Part shown: piece after piece, positions 24,161 to 33,405 of the stretch | Numbering within the stretch: position 1 is the first letter of the stretch | Layout: each line of letters starts with the position of its first letter | Assembly: GCA_016937995.1 (NCBI GenBank) | Contig: JAFGVM010000071.1 | Location: 1-40,302 of the forward strand | Direction of reading: 5' to 3' | Source of the DNA: Candidatus Delongbacteria bacterium | GTDB taxonomy: Bacteria; UBA4055 | Length of the DNA stretch: 40,302 bases | Notes under the pieces: generated by a model | Database searches by the model: none | What the model was told of the DNA's origin: nothing | The model's input: the letters and a program-made list of their open reading frames with translations, nothing else | Translations under genes and position numbers: made by a program

Positions 24161-27100
24161 TCATCTATTATCAATTGCTTTTAACATTTCCTCAACTGCT
24201 CTTTCTAACTGAACATCGTTATCCTCGATCTTATCCTTAAAAGACATATCGATCCTGATATCCGGCTGAGTTCCGTTACCCTCCATATTTTCACCGTTCA
24301 GTCTCCACCACCCTGCAAGAGGCATTCTCATACTGGATCCGTCCATAAGAGTATGTGAACTTGTTCCTATTACCGCACCGCTCGTTGGCGTTCCGATAAC
24401 TTTACCTAAACCAAGGTCTTTGTAAAGGGTAGGAAATATCTCAGCATCTGAAAAAGATCTGTCATTAATGATCACTGTACTCGGTTTGTCCCAGATATCG
24501 AAAGGTGTTTTTCTTTTGACTGCATGATCCCATCTCGCACTACTGTATGCATACTGTTTTTTTGTAAGAACTTCTATCAGCCTGTCATGTGTATACCCGC
24601 CACCGTTAAATCTTACATCAATTATCAAAGCCTCTTTATTGAAGTTATCTGTAAAAAGATCATCCAGGAATTTTTCATAAGAAGATTCATTCATTCCCCT
24701 GATATGAAGATATCCAACTTTACCTTTTGACAATTCGTCCACTTTGAGCTTTCTGTCATTCACCCAGTCATCATATTTAAGCATATAGTCACTGGACAAA
24801 CCTTTAACACTGATCTCTTCCTCAATTTTACCGGATCTTATCTTAAGTTTTATCTTATCATCCACTTTATTTACAAAAAGCTCATCAATGTCAGTATCTC
24901 TTTCAATATTCACATCATCAACAGATAGTAATACATCACCTGCTTTAATATCATGCACTTCAGCAAGTTTTGACTGAAAATAAACTTTTGATATCTTCAA
25001 ACCTTTATCCATCCTGTCCTTAAAGTCGAATTCAGCTCCAATAACAGCTACAGGAAGTGCTGGGACTTCACTTTCCTGATTCGGATAGTAACCTGTATGT
25101 GAACTATTGATATTACCTATCATTTCATCTATAAGAAAACCGAAACTGTCTGCAATATGGTACTGGTCCATATATTTTTTGAATCTATCATACATCTTAT
25201 CAAGGTTTACACCATGCATTTCAGGATCGTAAAAACCTCTTTTGAAAGATGTATATATCTCATCGAACAACTGGGAATAGATCTTCTGCTGATCGTAAGA
25301 ATATTTTATATCAAAAGGAGTATCTTTGATCTTCTTTGATTTCATATCAAAAGCTTTTATTTTATTTCTCTGAAGATAAAATACACCTCCTGTTGAATCA
25401 GCATATGAAACATCAGTTATTTTCCCACCGGTTATTTCAGTGATCAGTTCATCATCCTTTGCCTGAAAATCTGTTTTTCTTAGATATATCTTGTCACTGA
25501 ATTCGTTAATGTAAAATATCTTCTGATCCTCTGTGAGCTTTATAATATAATTAATGCCGGGTTTGTTCAGAAGCGGATTACCTTTTTCTTTAAGTCCGGT
25601 TGTAAAGAACTCAGACGGTTCTTTCTTCTCCTTTTTAGTTTTGTCTTTCTTTTTATCTTTTTGCGGGGTAAAAATTTCTTTCCATTTATCTTTTTCGAAA
25701 TGGTAATCACTGACCTTCTTCAGGTCAGTTCTATAGACTGCATCACCAATATTATAAAATAAGAATTCCTCTTTGGGATCTATTGACATTCTCCATAACC
25801 ATTCATTATATGAAGAGATCATCTTTTCCTTCTTTTCTTCCAGATTGAGTATGTAGAGATTTATACTGTACAATCCTCCCACAAGCTCTGTATATAACAG
25901 CAGATTACCGTCATTGGAAAGATCAATATCAAGAACATATTTATCAGGAACGATCTCTTCGTAAATATCTTTTTTCCGATCTCTTACAGCCAGTCTGAAC
26001 CTGTCATCACCTTCAGAATAAAATACGAACATCTTTCCTTTGATGATCTTCAATTTATCGATTATTTTATCTTTACTCCATTCTATCAGCTCTGAATTTA
26101 TAGGATCTTTAACAGAAGTTTTGAACAGTTTTGTTTCACCTTTTACAAATGCTGTATAATAAATAGTTTCATTATCATCAGATATGACAAAATCTCCTAT
26201 ACCTTTTGCATCCCCGGTTATCCGAATCTCCTCCCCACCCTCAAAAGGTACAGCAAAAAGATCAAATTTATACCTGAAAAGTATCCAATCCCCTTTGGGT
26301 GATACATAGAATTTATCAGTAGTAGAAATATTGTTCAGAATTACTTTTGGACTTTGAATAATATCTTCAGCAATATTTATTTTCAATTCTTTAGCAACTT
26401 TATCTGTCGGGTCCAGAACCCATAATTTGTCAAAATATTCAAAAACCATCCTGTCATTTTTATAGGCAATTGAAATATCTCTTGCTGACCATTTATTGAA
26501 ATTTGTTATCTGCTCCACTTTAGGATCTTTTTTTTCTAATTCAATTTCTGGAATATTACAGATCTGGAATAGATTACTGTCAGATCGTGCAAAATAAATT
26601 CCTTTGCCTGTTTTGGAGAACACAGGATATCTTTCCGTCAGAGGAGAATCATAGACATCAGTGTAATCATTGATATTCAAATCAAAAAGATGAAGACTTC
26701 CGTTCGCACTACCGGTGTATTTTTCTCTGAAAGGATCACCATTGTTACAAAATATAAATTTATCATTATCAGATGAAAGATCACCGTATAAATTTCCGAA
26801 AATATCAAGATCAGTCAAACCGGTTCCGTCTATTTTTACCCTGTACATCTTATTTCCTACGAATCTCTCCCCTTTCATCAGCAATAAATACTGTGAGTCC
26901 TTATACCAGTCAACAACGAAATAATCTCCTGTAATAACTTTGACCGCACTTCCTCCGTTCGATGGAATTACATAAACAGCTCCATAACCTTCCCTGTCTG
27001 AATTAAATGCTATCATTTTTCCATCAGGTGAGTAATCAGGATTATAATCCGCTCCTTTTACTGAAGTTAGCCTTTTGGCTTCCCCGCCTTTATAGGAAAC

Positions 27101-27235
27101 CGTCCAAAGATCATTCATATACCTGAAACATATCATATCCCCTTCAGGAGATATTGCAGGATCTGACATAAAATTCGGTTCAATTGAGAATAATTGAATT
27201 GCAAGAATTAACAGAACTATTAAATAATTTTTCAT
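24161..27235 (-). CDS. Tricorn-like S41-family protease with beta-propeller and PDZ domains
   Basis: This 1024-residue exported protease has a signal peptide (about 1-17) and an N-terminal PD40 beta-propeller region (SPEGDMICFRYMNDLW, YSPDGKMIAFNSDREG). A second propeller follows, then a charged linker with KKDKKKDKTKKEKKE, a tricorn C1-like domain, a PDZ domain (about 745-830) and the tail-specific protease fold. By alignment with archaeal tricorn, the active-site residues appear intact: Ser712-His713 (NINSSHTG), Ser929-Asp930 (RSFSDAEIF) and Glu985 (NMEGNG). It probably degrades peptides in the periplasm, unlike cytosolic archaeal tricorn. GAGGA precedes the ATG, 9 bases after the upstream gene. 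Confidence 0.93.
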   Translation of the reverse strand: MKNYLIVLLILAIQLFSIEPNFMSDPAISPEGDMICFRYMNDLWTVSYKGGEAKRLTSVKGADYNPDYSPDGKMIAFNSDREGYGAVYVIPSNGGSAVKVITGDYFVVDWYKDSQYLLLMKGERFVGNKMYRVKIDGTGLTDLDIFGNLYGDLSSDNDKFIFCNNGDPFREKYTGSANGSLHLFDLNINDYTDVYDSPLTERYPVFSKTGKGIYFARSDSNLFQICNIPEIELEKKDPKVEQITNFNKWSARDISIAYKNDRMVFEYFDKLWVLDPTDKVAKELKINIAEDIIQSPKVILNNISTTDKFYVSPKGDWILFRYKFDLFAVPFEGGEEIRITGDAKGIGDFVISDDNETIYYTAFVKGETKLFKTSVKDPINSELIEWSKDKIIDKLKIIKGKMFVFYSEGDDRFRLAVRDRKKDIYEEIVPDKYVLDIDLSNDGNLLLYTELVGGLYSINLYILNLEEKKEKMISSYNEWLWRMSIDPKEEFLFYNIGDAVYRTDLKKVSDYHFEKDKWKEIFTPQKDKKKDKTKKEKKEPSEFFTTGLKEKGNPLLNKPGINYIIKLTEDQKIFYINEFSDKIYLRKTDFQAKDDELITEITGGKITDVSYADSTGGVFYLQRNKIKAFDMKSKKIKDTPFDIKYSYDQQKIYSQLFDEIYTSFKRGFYDPEMHGVNLDKMYDRFKKYMDQYHIADSFGFLIDEMIGNINSSHTGYYPNQESEVPALPVAVIGAEFDFKDRMDKGLKISKVYFQSKLAEVHDIKAGDVLLSVDDVNIERDTDIDELFVNKVDDKIKLKIRSGKIEEEISVKGLSSDYMLKYDDWVNDRKLKVDELSKGKVGYLHIRGMNESSYEKFLDDLFTDNFNKEALIIDVRFNGGGYTHDRLIEVLTKKQYAYSSARWDHAVKRKTPFDIWDKPSTVIINDRSFSDAEIFPTLYKDLGLGKVIGTPTSGAVIGTSSHTLMDGSSMRMPLAGWWRLNGENMEGNGTQPDIRIDMSFKDKIEDNDVQLERAVEEMLKAIDNR

Positions 27236-27244
27236 TTTTTCCTC

Positions 27245-27814
27245 TTATGTTATGCTTTCAATATTGTCATTATTTTTATTCATTAAACCGGGTATTCTTA
27301 TGAACATAATAACACCGACCACTGCAAATACAAGACCGATTACAGGCTGGATCCAGGTACTTCCGGTAATACCCGGTTCCAGAACAGCTTCAGCAGGCTG
27401 GTCTTTCATATAATAGACCCTGACTTTTTTAGCTACAGGATATCTTCTTACTATACTTGAAGCATGTCCGCGGTCACTTGACCCGTAATCTCCGTAGGAG
27501 ACCCTGTCTCCTGTCAGCAGCATTGTTCCGATAGTATAAGTATATTTTATATCGGCGTGATATGACGAAGTTCTATTTCCTTTTCCTGAACGACTACTTT
27601 TGTGCCGAATTTCGGACAATATTATTTTACCCGTAGTACTCGGCCAATCCAAACTTTCCTTGGCTAAAGAAATTGTTGAATAACCTTTATAACTTAATCC
27701 TAAACCAACAGCAAAAAATATCAATGGAAATATTCTTGAAAAGAAAAACCTGGTAAAAGGTGATCTCATTTTCCTGGTCTTACCCTGATATACATTAATA
27801 TTGATATCACCCAT
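27245..27814 (-). CDS. DUF3592-like membrane protein
   Basis: This is a 189-residue protein starting MGDININVYQ. Two membrane helices (about 25-45 and 155-172) flank an extracytoplasmic beta-rich region. That region includes WPSTTGKIILSEIRH, IKYTYTIGTMLLTGDRVSYGD and KKVRVYYMKDQPAEAVLEPG, the pattern of DUF3592 proteins. The frame extends to a TTG at 27826, but GGAGGAG sits right before the ATG at 27814, which I take as the start. Its function is unknown. It lies 9 bases upstream of the tricorn-like protease gene, so the two are cotranscribed and may share a role at the membrane. Confidence 0.85.
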   Translation of the reverse strand: MGDININVYQGKTRKMRSPFTRFFFSRIFPLIFFAVGLGLSYKGYSTISLAKESLDWPSTTGKIILSEIRHKSSRSGKGNRTSSYHADIKYTYTIGTMLLTGDRVSYGDYGSSDRGHASSIVRRYPVAKKVRVYYMKDQPAEAVLEPGITGSTWIQPVIGLVFAVVGVIMFIRIPGLMNKNNDNIESIT

Positions 27815-27947
27815 TATCTCCTCCAAAAGTTAAATTCTCAATACGGTAAACTTATTAAATCAATACACACTTTGGCAAGTCTTTTTAAAATAATTCCTTA
27901 CTAAAATCATTTTTTTCAATAATAATTATATTTTCTGTAATTTTCAA

Positions 27948-27976
27948 TTGCGTAAATGATAACTAGGCATTATATT
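27948..27976 (+). promoter_or_regulatory. Candidate promoter of the GNAT fusion gene
   Basis: TTGCGT (27948-27953) and TATATT (27971-27976) are 17 bases apart in the 283-base gap, the longest non-coding stretch in the window. The leader would be about 115 bases and contains two copies of CTCGCACA (27994-28001, 28008-28015), 14 bases apart from start to start. I see nothing else in this gap. Confidence 0.4.
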
Positions 27977-28097
27977 TATGCGAACTATTCAATCTCGCAC
28001 ATTCCACCTCGCACAAAACCCTAATAAAACAATTAGCATTTTATCAGTTAACTTAAATCTTAGATGCTATAGTTACACATAAAAAAAAGGAGGTTAA

Positions 28098-31000
28098 ATG
28101 TCTAAAATTAAAATCGTGGAATATAAAAAAGATTACGCAGCAGGAGTTGCAACAATGTGGAATTGTTCTACAGATGGTTGGAACGGAGCTGATTTTTCTA
28201 CGACTGAAAAAAAAGTATTATTAAAAGAAAGTATGTCACCGCATGTTAATTTATTTTTAGCAGTTGATGAAGCTGTAAAAAGTGATGAACCTAAAGTTGT
28301 TGGGTATTGTAAATTATCAAAGGACTCAAAAGATGAGAACGCTCTATATATTGCGTTGTTAAGTGTTATACCTGAATATTTTAATAAAAAGGTCGGGAAG
28401 GCACTTGTTCTGGAATCGGTCAAAAGAACAATTGAACTAAGTTATCCGCGATTATATTTACATACCTGGAGTGGAAATACAAGAGCTGTTCCTCTGTATA
28501 AAAAAACAGGCTTCTTCTGGGAACAGGGTCAGGAGATCCATCTAATAAATCATATTCCATTTGTACTGAATTGTGATGCTGTAAAAGATTATTTTAAAAA
28601 AGTTGACTGGTATAATGACAGCAAAAGAAAAATCGATATTACTCCAGACGGAAGAAAAGACAATAAATTTGAGTATTATACATATTCCTGGGAAAAGAAC
28701 AAAAAGAAATTAGTGCTTGAGTTCGATAAGTGCGGAAAGGGTCTTAGAAAGATCGATTGTGATGATTATACTATAACAGCTACTGTTTGCAATAGAGATC
28801 TTAGTTTCGGCAAAAAACATAAGATATCCTATGAATTCATCAATAAATGCTCAAAACCATTAAAGATCGAAATGAAAGGTATCAGTAATGAAGGAATTGA
28901 ATTCAAGTATAATTTTAAAACAGAAGTTAAGAAGACTCTTAAGACCGATGCTGAATTCTTTGTTAATCCTATAACTGTTGAACAGGACAGAAGAGGAACT
29001 CATCCAAAGATCTGTACAAACATTAAGATCAATGGTAAATTAGCTGCATTTAAATCAGGGATAGTTCCCAAATTCCCGTTGTACGTAAATCTGTTGAACA
29101 AAGCTGAATTCAACTATTCCGGACAGAAAGAAGAAATGTACTTGAACTGTGAAAGTTTTCTTGATGAAAAAGCAAGATTTGAATTCGATCTTAGTTATGG
29201 AGATGGTATCATATTTGAAAATCCGAAAGTATCGTTCGAACTGAAGGCAAATGAAAAGATCTCAATACCTGTTAAAACGATCATAAACAAAGGATATCTT
29301 TATTCAAAAAAGTTTGATATTACTGCAATACTCCAGAACGGTAAGAAAATAAAGTTCAATGAAACTGTTGTGGCCAGAGCATATACTCATAAAAGTATGG
29401 GATTCAATGAAACTGAACACCGTTATGAGTCAAATATCGGTAAATTCGCTTTGAATATACTAAAGAAAAGGCAAAATTGTTTTACATATTTTCTAGATCA
29501 TGAAGTTAACGGACAGGAAATATTCTTTCCTACTCCAAAACTGGGACTACCTTATACTGATGAATTCGATCATAGAGAAGTGGATAGAGTCGAATACACT
29601 GAAGAAAAAAACTCTTCTGTCATGAAAGGTATCTATACATCTGAGAATATCAAAGATCTTGAATTTGCGATCTGCTACAGACTATTCCCTAATGGCATCA
29701 TAGAAAAATGGATGGAATTCTCTAACACCGGAAAGAAAAAACTTGGTAAAGATATTATCTATTGTGACAGATTTGTTATCAATCGTGAAAATATGGTTTT
29801 ACCTTACAAGAACAAATTCGTGAAGATCCAGACAGGAGTTGATCATAACCTGAATAAATTTGATTCAAAGCATTTTACTGAAAACTGGATCTATTCCGGT
29901 GATAAGAAAAAAAGTGCAGGTATAACCTGGCCAGAAGAGTATGAGTTAAAGCTGGTAGAGTGGTATTTTGCAATAGAATATTCTCTTGAAGGGCTAAAAC
30001 CCGGAAAGAGCATGATAACCAAGCCTATAACTTTTTTCCTGAATACTTTTGATCTTAAGAACTTTAGAAATTTTGTTCAGAAGAACAGTAAGCTAAAAGA
30101 AGTCAGTATTTCGCGATCTGCAGAATTGACGTTGAACGGTCAGAACCCTTTCATCCGTAAAAACATCAAAGTTGAATTGAAAGAAGCAAGGATCATTCCA
30201 CTGAATGCCGAACTTAGTATTTCATCCTCAACAAAAGCTTTTAAAAAACAGCATTTCAGTTTAAAGGAAGGATCTAACCTATCAGGTCTGAGTGCAAAGA
30301 TAGAAATAAGATCTGATAAAGATATTGAGTTGGTCAACTGCAATATCCGTCAAAAAGCACATGAATCTAATGTTGTAAAAGCTTTATTCCCGATGAGAAA
30401 TAGGATCAAATTAACTGAAACTACAGAAGAAAGCAAAAAGGTATATTCTGTTGACAATGGTACTTTATGCTTTAAAACTTCACCTGATTTTGCTCCTAAT
30501 ATCTTTTCTCTTAAGCATAACGGGATCGAATGGGTGGATTCTTCTTTCCCTCAAACGTGTTCAAAATCATGGTGGACACCATGGTATGGCGGATTATTCA
30601 TGAATATTGGCGGATTCAGTGAAAAAGAACTTCTGGAAGAAAAATTATCTGCTGAATTTGTTAAGATCGAGGATAATTTAAATAATAAATGGAAGGGTGT
30701 AAAAATAATCGTAAAAGTCGTTAAAAATGAAGAATACAAAGGTTTAACTATCGAACAATATCATCTTACACTGCCAGGAACTCCAGTTGTATTGAACTTC
30801 AATAAGATCATTAACAGATCAAAAAAATACTTCAACTCAAGCTATTATAAACTTTCCTTTTTCAACAGGGGGGAAAAAAATATCAGGGATCATTACTGGA
30901 GGTATTTCAACAACAATGATGACATATGCAAATTGTATCACGGTTATGAGAACCTTAATATTTCAGTTGATCACGATAAAGTAACTTCACTGAACTGTGA

Positions 31001-31217
31001 TGGTATTGATAATAAAATTTTATTCTTTCACCCGAATAAAATTGAATATATCGCAGCTTGTGCAAATGAAGCTGTGATACCAAAAGTATCTGCGGAAGAA
31101 TTCAATGTAAAAAATGGGTCATCATTTGTAACTTCCTATGAATTTATGATATTCACAGATATGGATATCAATTATAAGGAATTAGAAGACCTTAAAAATA
31201 TCCGGTTCGAAGTATAA
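28098..31217 (+). CDS. GNAT-domain protein fused to a large beta-rich region
   Basis: This 1039-residue protein begins with a GNAT acetyltransferase domain (about 1-155). Motif A is SVIPEYFNKKVGKALVLESV, followed by LYLHTWSGNTRAVPLYKKTGFFWE. The remaining 880 residues are predicted beta-rich. A segment near 345-425 looks like the Ig-like NEW3 domain. A C-terminal part (about 770-1030, CFKTSPDFAPNIFSLKHNG with WWTPWYGGLFMNIGG) resembles galactose-mutarotase-like or glycoside-hydrolase accessory domains. I see no signal peptide, so it is probably cytosolic. AAGGAGG lies at ideal spacing before the ATG. Substrates are unknown; sugar or glycopeptide acetylation is a guess. It is a single gene with its own terminator. 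Confidence 0.85.
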   Translation: MSKIKIVEYKKDYAAGVATMWNCSTDGWNGADFSTTEKKVLLKESMSPHVNLFLAVDEAVKSDEPKVVGYCKLSKDSKDENALYIALLSVIPEYFNKKVGKALVLESVKRTIELSYPRLYLHTWSGNTRAVPLYKKTGFFWEQGQEIHLINHIPFVLNCDAVKDYFKKVDWYNDSKRKIDITPDGRKDNKFEYYTYSWEKNKKKLVLEFDKCGKGLRKIDCDDYTITATVCNRDLSFGKKHKISYEFINKCSKPLKIEMKGISNEGIEFKYNFKTEVKKTLKTDAEFFVNPITVEQDRRGTHPKICTNIKINGKLAAFKSGIVPKFPLYVNLLNKAEFNYSGQKEEMYLNCESFLDEKARFEFDLSYGDGIIFENPKVSFELKANEKISIPVKTIINKGYLYSKKFDITAILQNGKKIKFNETVVARAYTHKSMGFNETEHRYESNIGKFALNILKKRQNCFTYFLDHEVNGQEIFFPTPKLGLPYTDEFDHREVDRVEYTEEKNSSVMKGIYTSENIKDLEFAICYRLFPNGIIEKWMEFSNTGKKKLGKDIIYCDRFVINRENMVLPYKNKFVKIQTGVDHNLNKFDSKHFTENWIYSGDKKKSAGITWPEEYELKLVEWYFAIEYSLEGLKPGKSMITKPITFFLNTFDLKNFRNFVQKNSKLKEVSISRSAELTLNGQNPFIRKNIKVELKEARIIPLNAELSISSSTKAFKKQHFSLKEGSNLSGLSAKIEIRSDKDIELVNCNIRQKAHESNVVKALFPMRNRIKLTETTEESKKVYSVDNGTLCFKTSPDFAPNIFSLKHNGIEWVDSSFPQTCSKSWWTPWYGGLFMNIGGFSEKELLEEKLSAEFVKIEDNLNNKWKGVKIIVKVVKNEEYKGLTIEQYHLTLPGTPVVLNFNKIINRSKKYFNSSYYKLSFFNRGEKNIRDHYWRYFNNNDDICKLYHGYENLNISVDHDKVTSLNCDGIDNKILFFHPNKIEYIAACANEAVIPKVSAEEFNVKNGSSFVTSYEFMIFTDMDINYKELEDLKNIRFEV

Positions 31218-31242
31218 TAAAGGAGCTCATTTACTTAAGCTA

Positions 31243-31274
31243 AAAGCTCTCCCCTTTCGCGGGAGAGTTTTTAA
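31243..31274 (+). terminator. Terminator of the GNAT fusion gene
   Basis: CTCTCCC (31247-31253) pairs with GGGAGAG (31261-31267) around a 7-base loop, and TTTTT follows. It lies about 30 bases after the stop codon. Confidence 0.85.
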
Positions 31275-31349
31275 TTTCAGTTTAAGTTTATAGATTGAAC
31301 TTGATCTTTTATTAGATTATTTTTATTCAATATTTTCTAAAAATAAATC

Positions 31350-31378
31350 TTGCAGAATGAAAATAATCAAAGTTTATT
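31350..31378 (+). promoter_or_regulatory. Candidate promoter of the regulator-dehydrogenase unit
   Basis: TTGCAG (31350-31355) and TTTATT (31373-31378) are 17 bases apart. Downstream, a perfect 12-base palindrome TTAATTAATTAA (31401-31412) lies between the expected start and the ribosome site, where an autoregulating XRE protein could bind. Confidence 0.35.
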
Positions 31379-31434
31379 TCACATGGTAATGAAGTATTAG
31401 TTAATTAATTAAACTTCGATATTTGAGGAGATAA

Positions 31435-31983
31435 ATGAAAAGAATAGGCTTAAGAATAAAGGCTAAAAGGGAAAGCATGGGTCTTCAGATAAAAGATCTA
31501 TCCGGTATTATTGAAGTTTCATCAAGCCTTATCTCACAAATTGAAAAAGCAAAAGCTTATCCTTCTATTTTCACTTTAAAAAAAATAGCAGAAGCATTGA
31601 ATACAACTATCAGTGAATTACTTGGCGAAAATGAGAACAGGGCTGTAAAACCGGTTATGAGATTAAATAATAGAAAATTTGTAAGGCAGAATGATAACGG
31701 AACATCTCTTTTTCTTTTATCTAATCATGATCCTCTAAAACAGATGGAACCTTATCTGGTACATTTTGAGCAAGGTTCTGATTCCTCAGAAATCATGACC
31801 AGTAATTATCCCTGTCAGGAATTCTGCTATATTTTGAAAGGTAATATTGAAGTTAAGAGAGACAAGAAGAAGATCCTTCTGCACGAAGGTGACAGTTTTT
31901 ACTTTAATTCTCACGAAAAGCATATTTTCAAGAATATTGATAAAACAGAAACAGAATTGATATGGGTTGTTAAATTAAATTAA
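31435..31983 (+). CDS. XRE-family regulator with C-terminal cupin domain
   Basis: This 182-residue DNA-binding regulator has an N-terminal helix-turn-helix (about 6-60: IKAKRESMGLQIKDLSG, SSSLISQIEKAKAYPS, LKKIAEALNTTISELLG) and a C-terminal cupin_2 barrel (about 105-178: YPCQEFCYILKGNIEVKRDKKK, LHEGDSFYFNSHEKH). The layout is that of the PuuR/SutR type, in which the cupin binds a small ligand and alters DNA binding. GAGGAG precedes the ATG. It is 49 bases upstream of the dehydrogenase gene, so it may sense that enzyme's substrate or product and control the unit; this is inference. A palindrome upstream is a possible operator. Confidence 0.92.
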   Translation: MKRIGLRIKAKRESMGLQIKDLSGIIEVSSSLISQIEKAKAYPSIFTLKKIAEALNTTISELLGENENRAVKPVMRLNNRKFVRQNDNGTSLFLLSNHDPLKQMEPYLVHFEQGSDSSEIMTSNYPCQEFCYILKGNIEVKRDKKKILLHEGDSFYFNSHEKHIFKNIDKTETELIWVVKLN

Positions 31984-32032
31984 AAATTAACATTAAATAT
32001 TGAGAAATACAATCAAATCAAAGGAGAAGAAC

Positions 32033-33259
32033 ATGACTAAAAGAACTATCGTAGCAATGCCGGGTGACGGTATCGGTAGAGTTGTCCTTGACGAAGCTAT
32101 CAGAGTTTTATCTGCAGCCGGTTTCGAGGCTGATTACGTTGAAGGAGACATTGGGTGGGAATTCTGGTGTACAGAAGGTAATCCCCTTCCACAGAGAACT
32201 ATAGACCTTCTTGAAAAGCACAAAGTTGCTCTGTTTGGAGCTATTACTTCAAAACCTAAAGATGATGCATTCAATGAACTGGCACCTGAACTTCAGGCTA
32301 AAGGTCTTGTTTATTCAAGCCCTATTGTAGGTCTAAGACAGCATTTTGGCCTTGATATTTGCTTAAGACCATGTAAATCTTACATCGGTAATCCTCTTAA
32401 CTTTATCAGAAGAGGTCAGGGTAATGCTATAGAAGAACCTGCAGTTGATGCACAGATATTCCGTCAGAACACTGAAGGCCTTTACGGTGGTGTTGAATGG
32501 TCTAATCCTCCTAAGCAGGTACATGACGCTCTAATGACACACCCTAAGTTCGTTAAAAACTTTGGATCGACTCCTGTTGAAGAACTTTCAGTATCTACCA
32601 GAATTTTCACAAAGAAAGCTACTGAAAGAATTCTTAGAGCAGCTTTTGAGCATGCTAAGAAATACGGTTATAAATCAGTTACTGTTTGTGAGAAACCAAA
32701 TGTGATCAGAGAAACTTCCGGAATGATGTATAAAATGGCTCAGCAGATCCAAAAAGCTGATTACCCTAACATAGAACTTTGGAATACTAATATTGACGCA
32801 CAGATGATGTGGTTAACTAAGAATCCTGAGAACTATGGAGTTATCGTGGCAGGAAATATGTTCGGTGATATCGTTTCTGACGGTTTTGCAGGACTTATCG
32901 GTGGACTTGGATTCGCTTGTAGTGCACAGTATAATCCTGAAACAGGTGTTGCTGTATTTGAGCCTACTCACGGATCAGCTCCAAAGTACGCTGATTATGA
33001 AACTTCAATTGTAAATCCAATTGCAATGATCGAATCAGCATGTATGATGCTTGATTATATTGATGAGCAGGAATGTGCTAAGAAGATCAGAAAAGCGGTA
33101 GCTGACGTTATTTCTGAAGGTAAAGTAAGAACTTATGATATGATGAAGATGACCGGCAGAGCGGATGTTTGTGAAAAAGGTGCTGCTTCAACTCAGGAAA
33201 TGGCACAGGCTATTATTGATAAAATGCAGGGTGGAAAATGCTGCTGTGGATGTAAGTAG
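32033..33259 (+). CDS. Isocitrate/isopropylmalate dehydrogenase family enzyme with Cys-rich tail
   Basis: This 408-residue oxidative decarboxylase starts MTKRTIVAMPGDGIG. Its NTEGLYGGVEW loop and ICLRP arginines fit isocitrate rather than isopropylmalate dehydrogenases. The general-acid lysine (VCEKPNV), catalytic tyrosine (EGLYGG) and metal aspartates (NTNIDAQ, GDIVSDG) are present. HGSAPKYA with Lys-Tyr and a later TYD suggest NADP use. The residue matching Asn115 of E. coli Icd appears to be Ile, so the substrate is not certain; homoisocitrate-like acids are possible. The protein ends in KCCCGCK, an unusual four-cysteine tail. AAGGAGAAG precedes the ATG; an upstream in-frame start at about 32000 has no such site. 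It is cotranscribed with the XRE-cupin regulator. Confidence 0.9.
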   Translation: MTKRTIVAMPGDGIGRVVLDEAIRVLSAAGFEADYVEGDIGWEFWCTEGNPLPQRTIDLLEKHKVALFGAITSKPKDDAFNELAPELQAKGLVYSSPIVGLRQHFGLDICLRPCKSYIGNPLNFIRRGQGNAIEEPAVDAQIFRQNTEGLYGGVEWSNPPKQVHDALMTHPKFVKNFGSTPVEELSVSTRIFTKKATERILRAAFEHAKKYGYKSVTVCEKPNVIRETSGMMYKMAQQIQKADYPNIELWNTNIDAQMMWLTKNPENYGVIVAGNMFGDIVSDGFAGLIGGLGFACSAQYNPETGVAVFEPTHGSAPKYADYETSIVNPIAMIESACMMLDYIDEQECAKKIRKAVADVISEGKVRTYDMMKMTGRADVCEKGAASTQEMAQAIIDKMQGGKCCCGCK

Positions 33260-33265
33260 ATGTCC

Positions 33266-33289
33266 GTGGACTGTGGTCAGTGGTCAGTT
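33266..33289. repeat. Heptamer tandem array after the dehydrogenase gene (unit GTGGTCA)
   Basis: GTGGACT, GTGGTCA, GTGGTCA and a partial unit follow the stop codon by 6 bases and run into the terminator. The unit and orientation relative to the upstream gene match the array at 16171. Confidence 0.8.
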
Positions 33290-33320
33290 AAAAGGGATGC
33301 GGAGCATCCCTTTTTCTTTT
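33290..33320 (+). terminator. Terminator of the regulator-dehydrogenase unit
   Basis: AAAAGGGATGC (33290-33300) pairs with GCATCCCTTTT (33304-33314) around a GGA loop, followed by a T-rich run. Confidence 0.88.
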
Positions 33321-33338
33321 GTGTATGAGAAATATCTT

Positions 33339-33367
33339 TTTACAATCAGGCTTTTTTTTATTATATT
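33339..33367 (+). promoter_or_regulatory. Promoter of the GLUG protein gene
   Basis: TTTACA (33339-33344) and TATATT (33362-33367) are 17 bases apart, placing the start near 33375. This leaves a 31-base leader to the GTG at 33406 and makes the GTG at 33379 an unlikely start. Confidence 0.6.
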
Positions 33368-33405
33368 AACTTTTTAAGGTGAAAAGTTTAACGAATGGAG
33401 GTAAT

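Noticed and set aside
24161-27235. Loss of the catalytic serine in the tricorn-like protease (GGGYTHD)
   Set aside because: That segment is a structural strand; the tricorn nucleophile aligns with Ser929 in RSFSDAEIF, followed by the expected Asp, so the site is intact.
33379-33405. Upstream GTG start for the GLUG protein
   Set aside because: It lies only about 4 bases after the predicted transcription start and would add polar residues before the signal peptide; GGAGG precedes the GTG at 33406.
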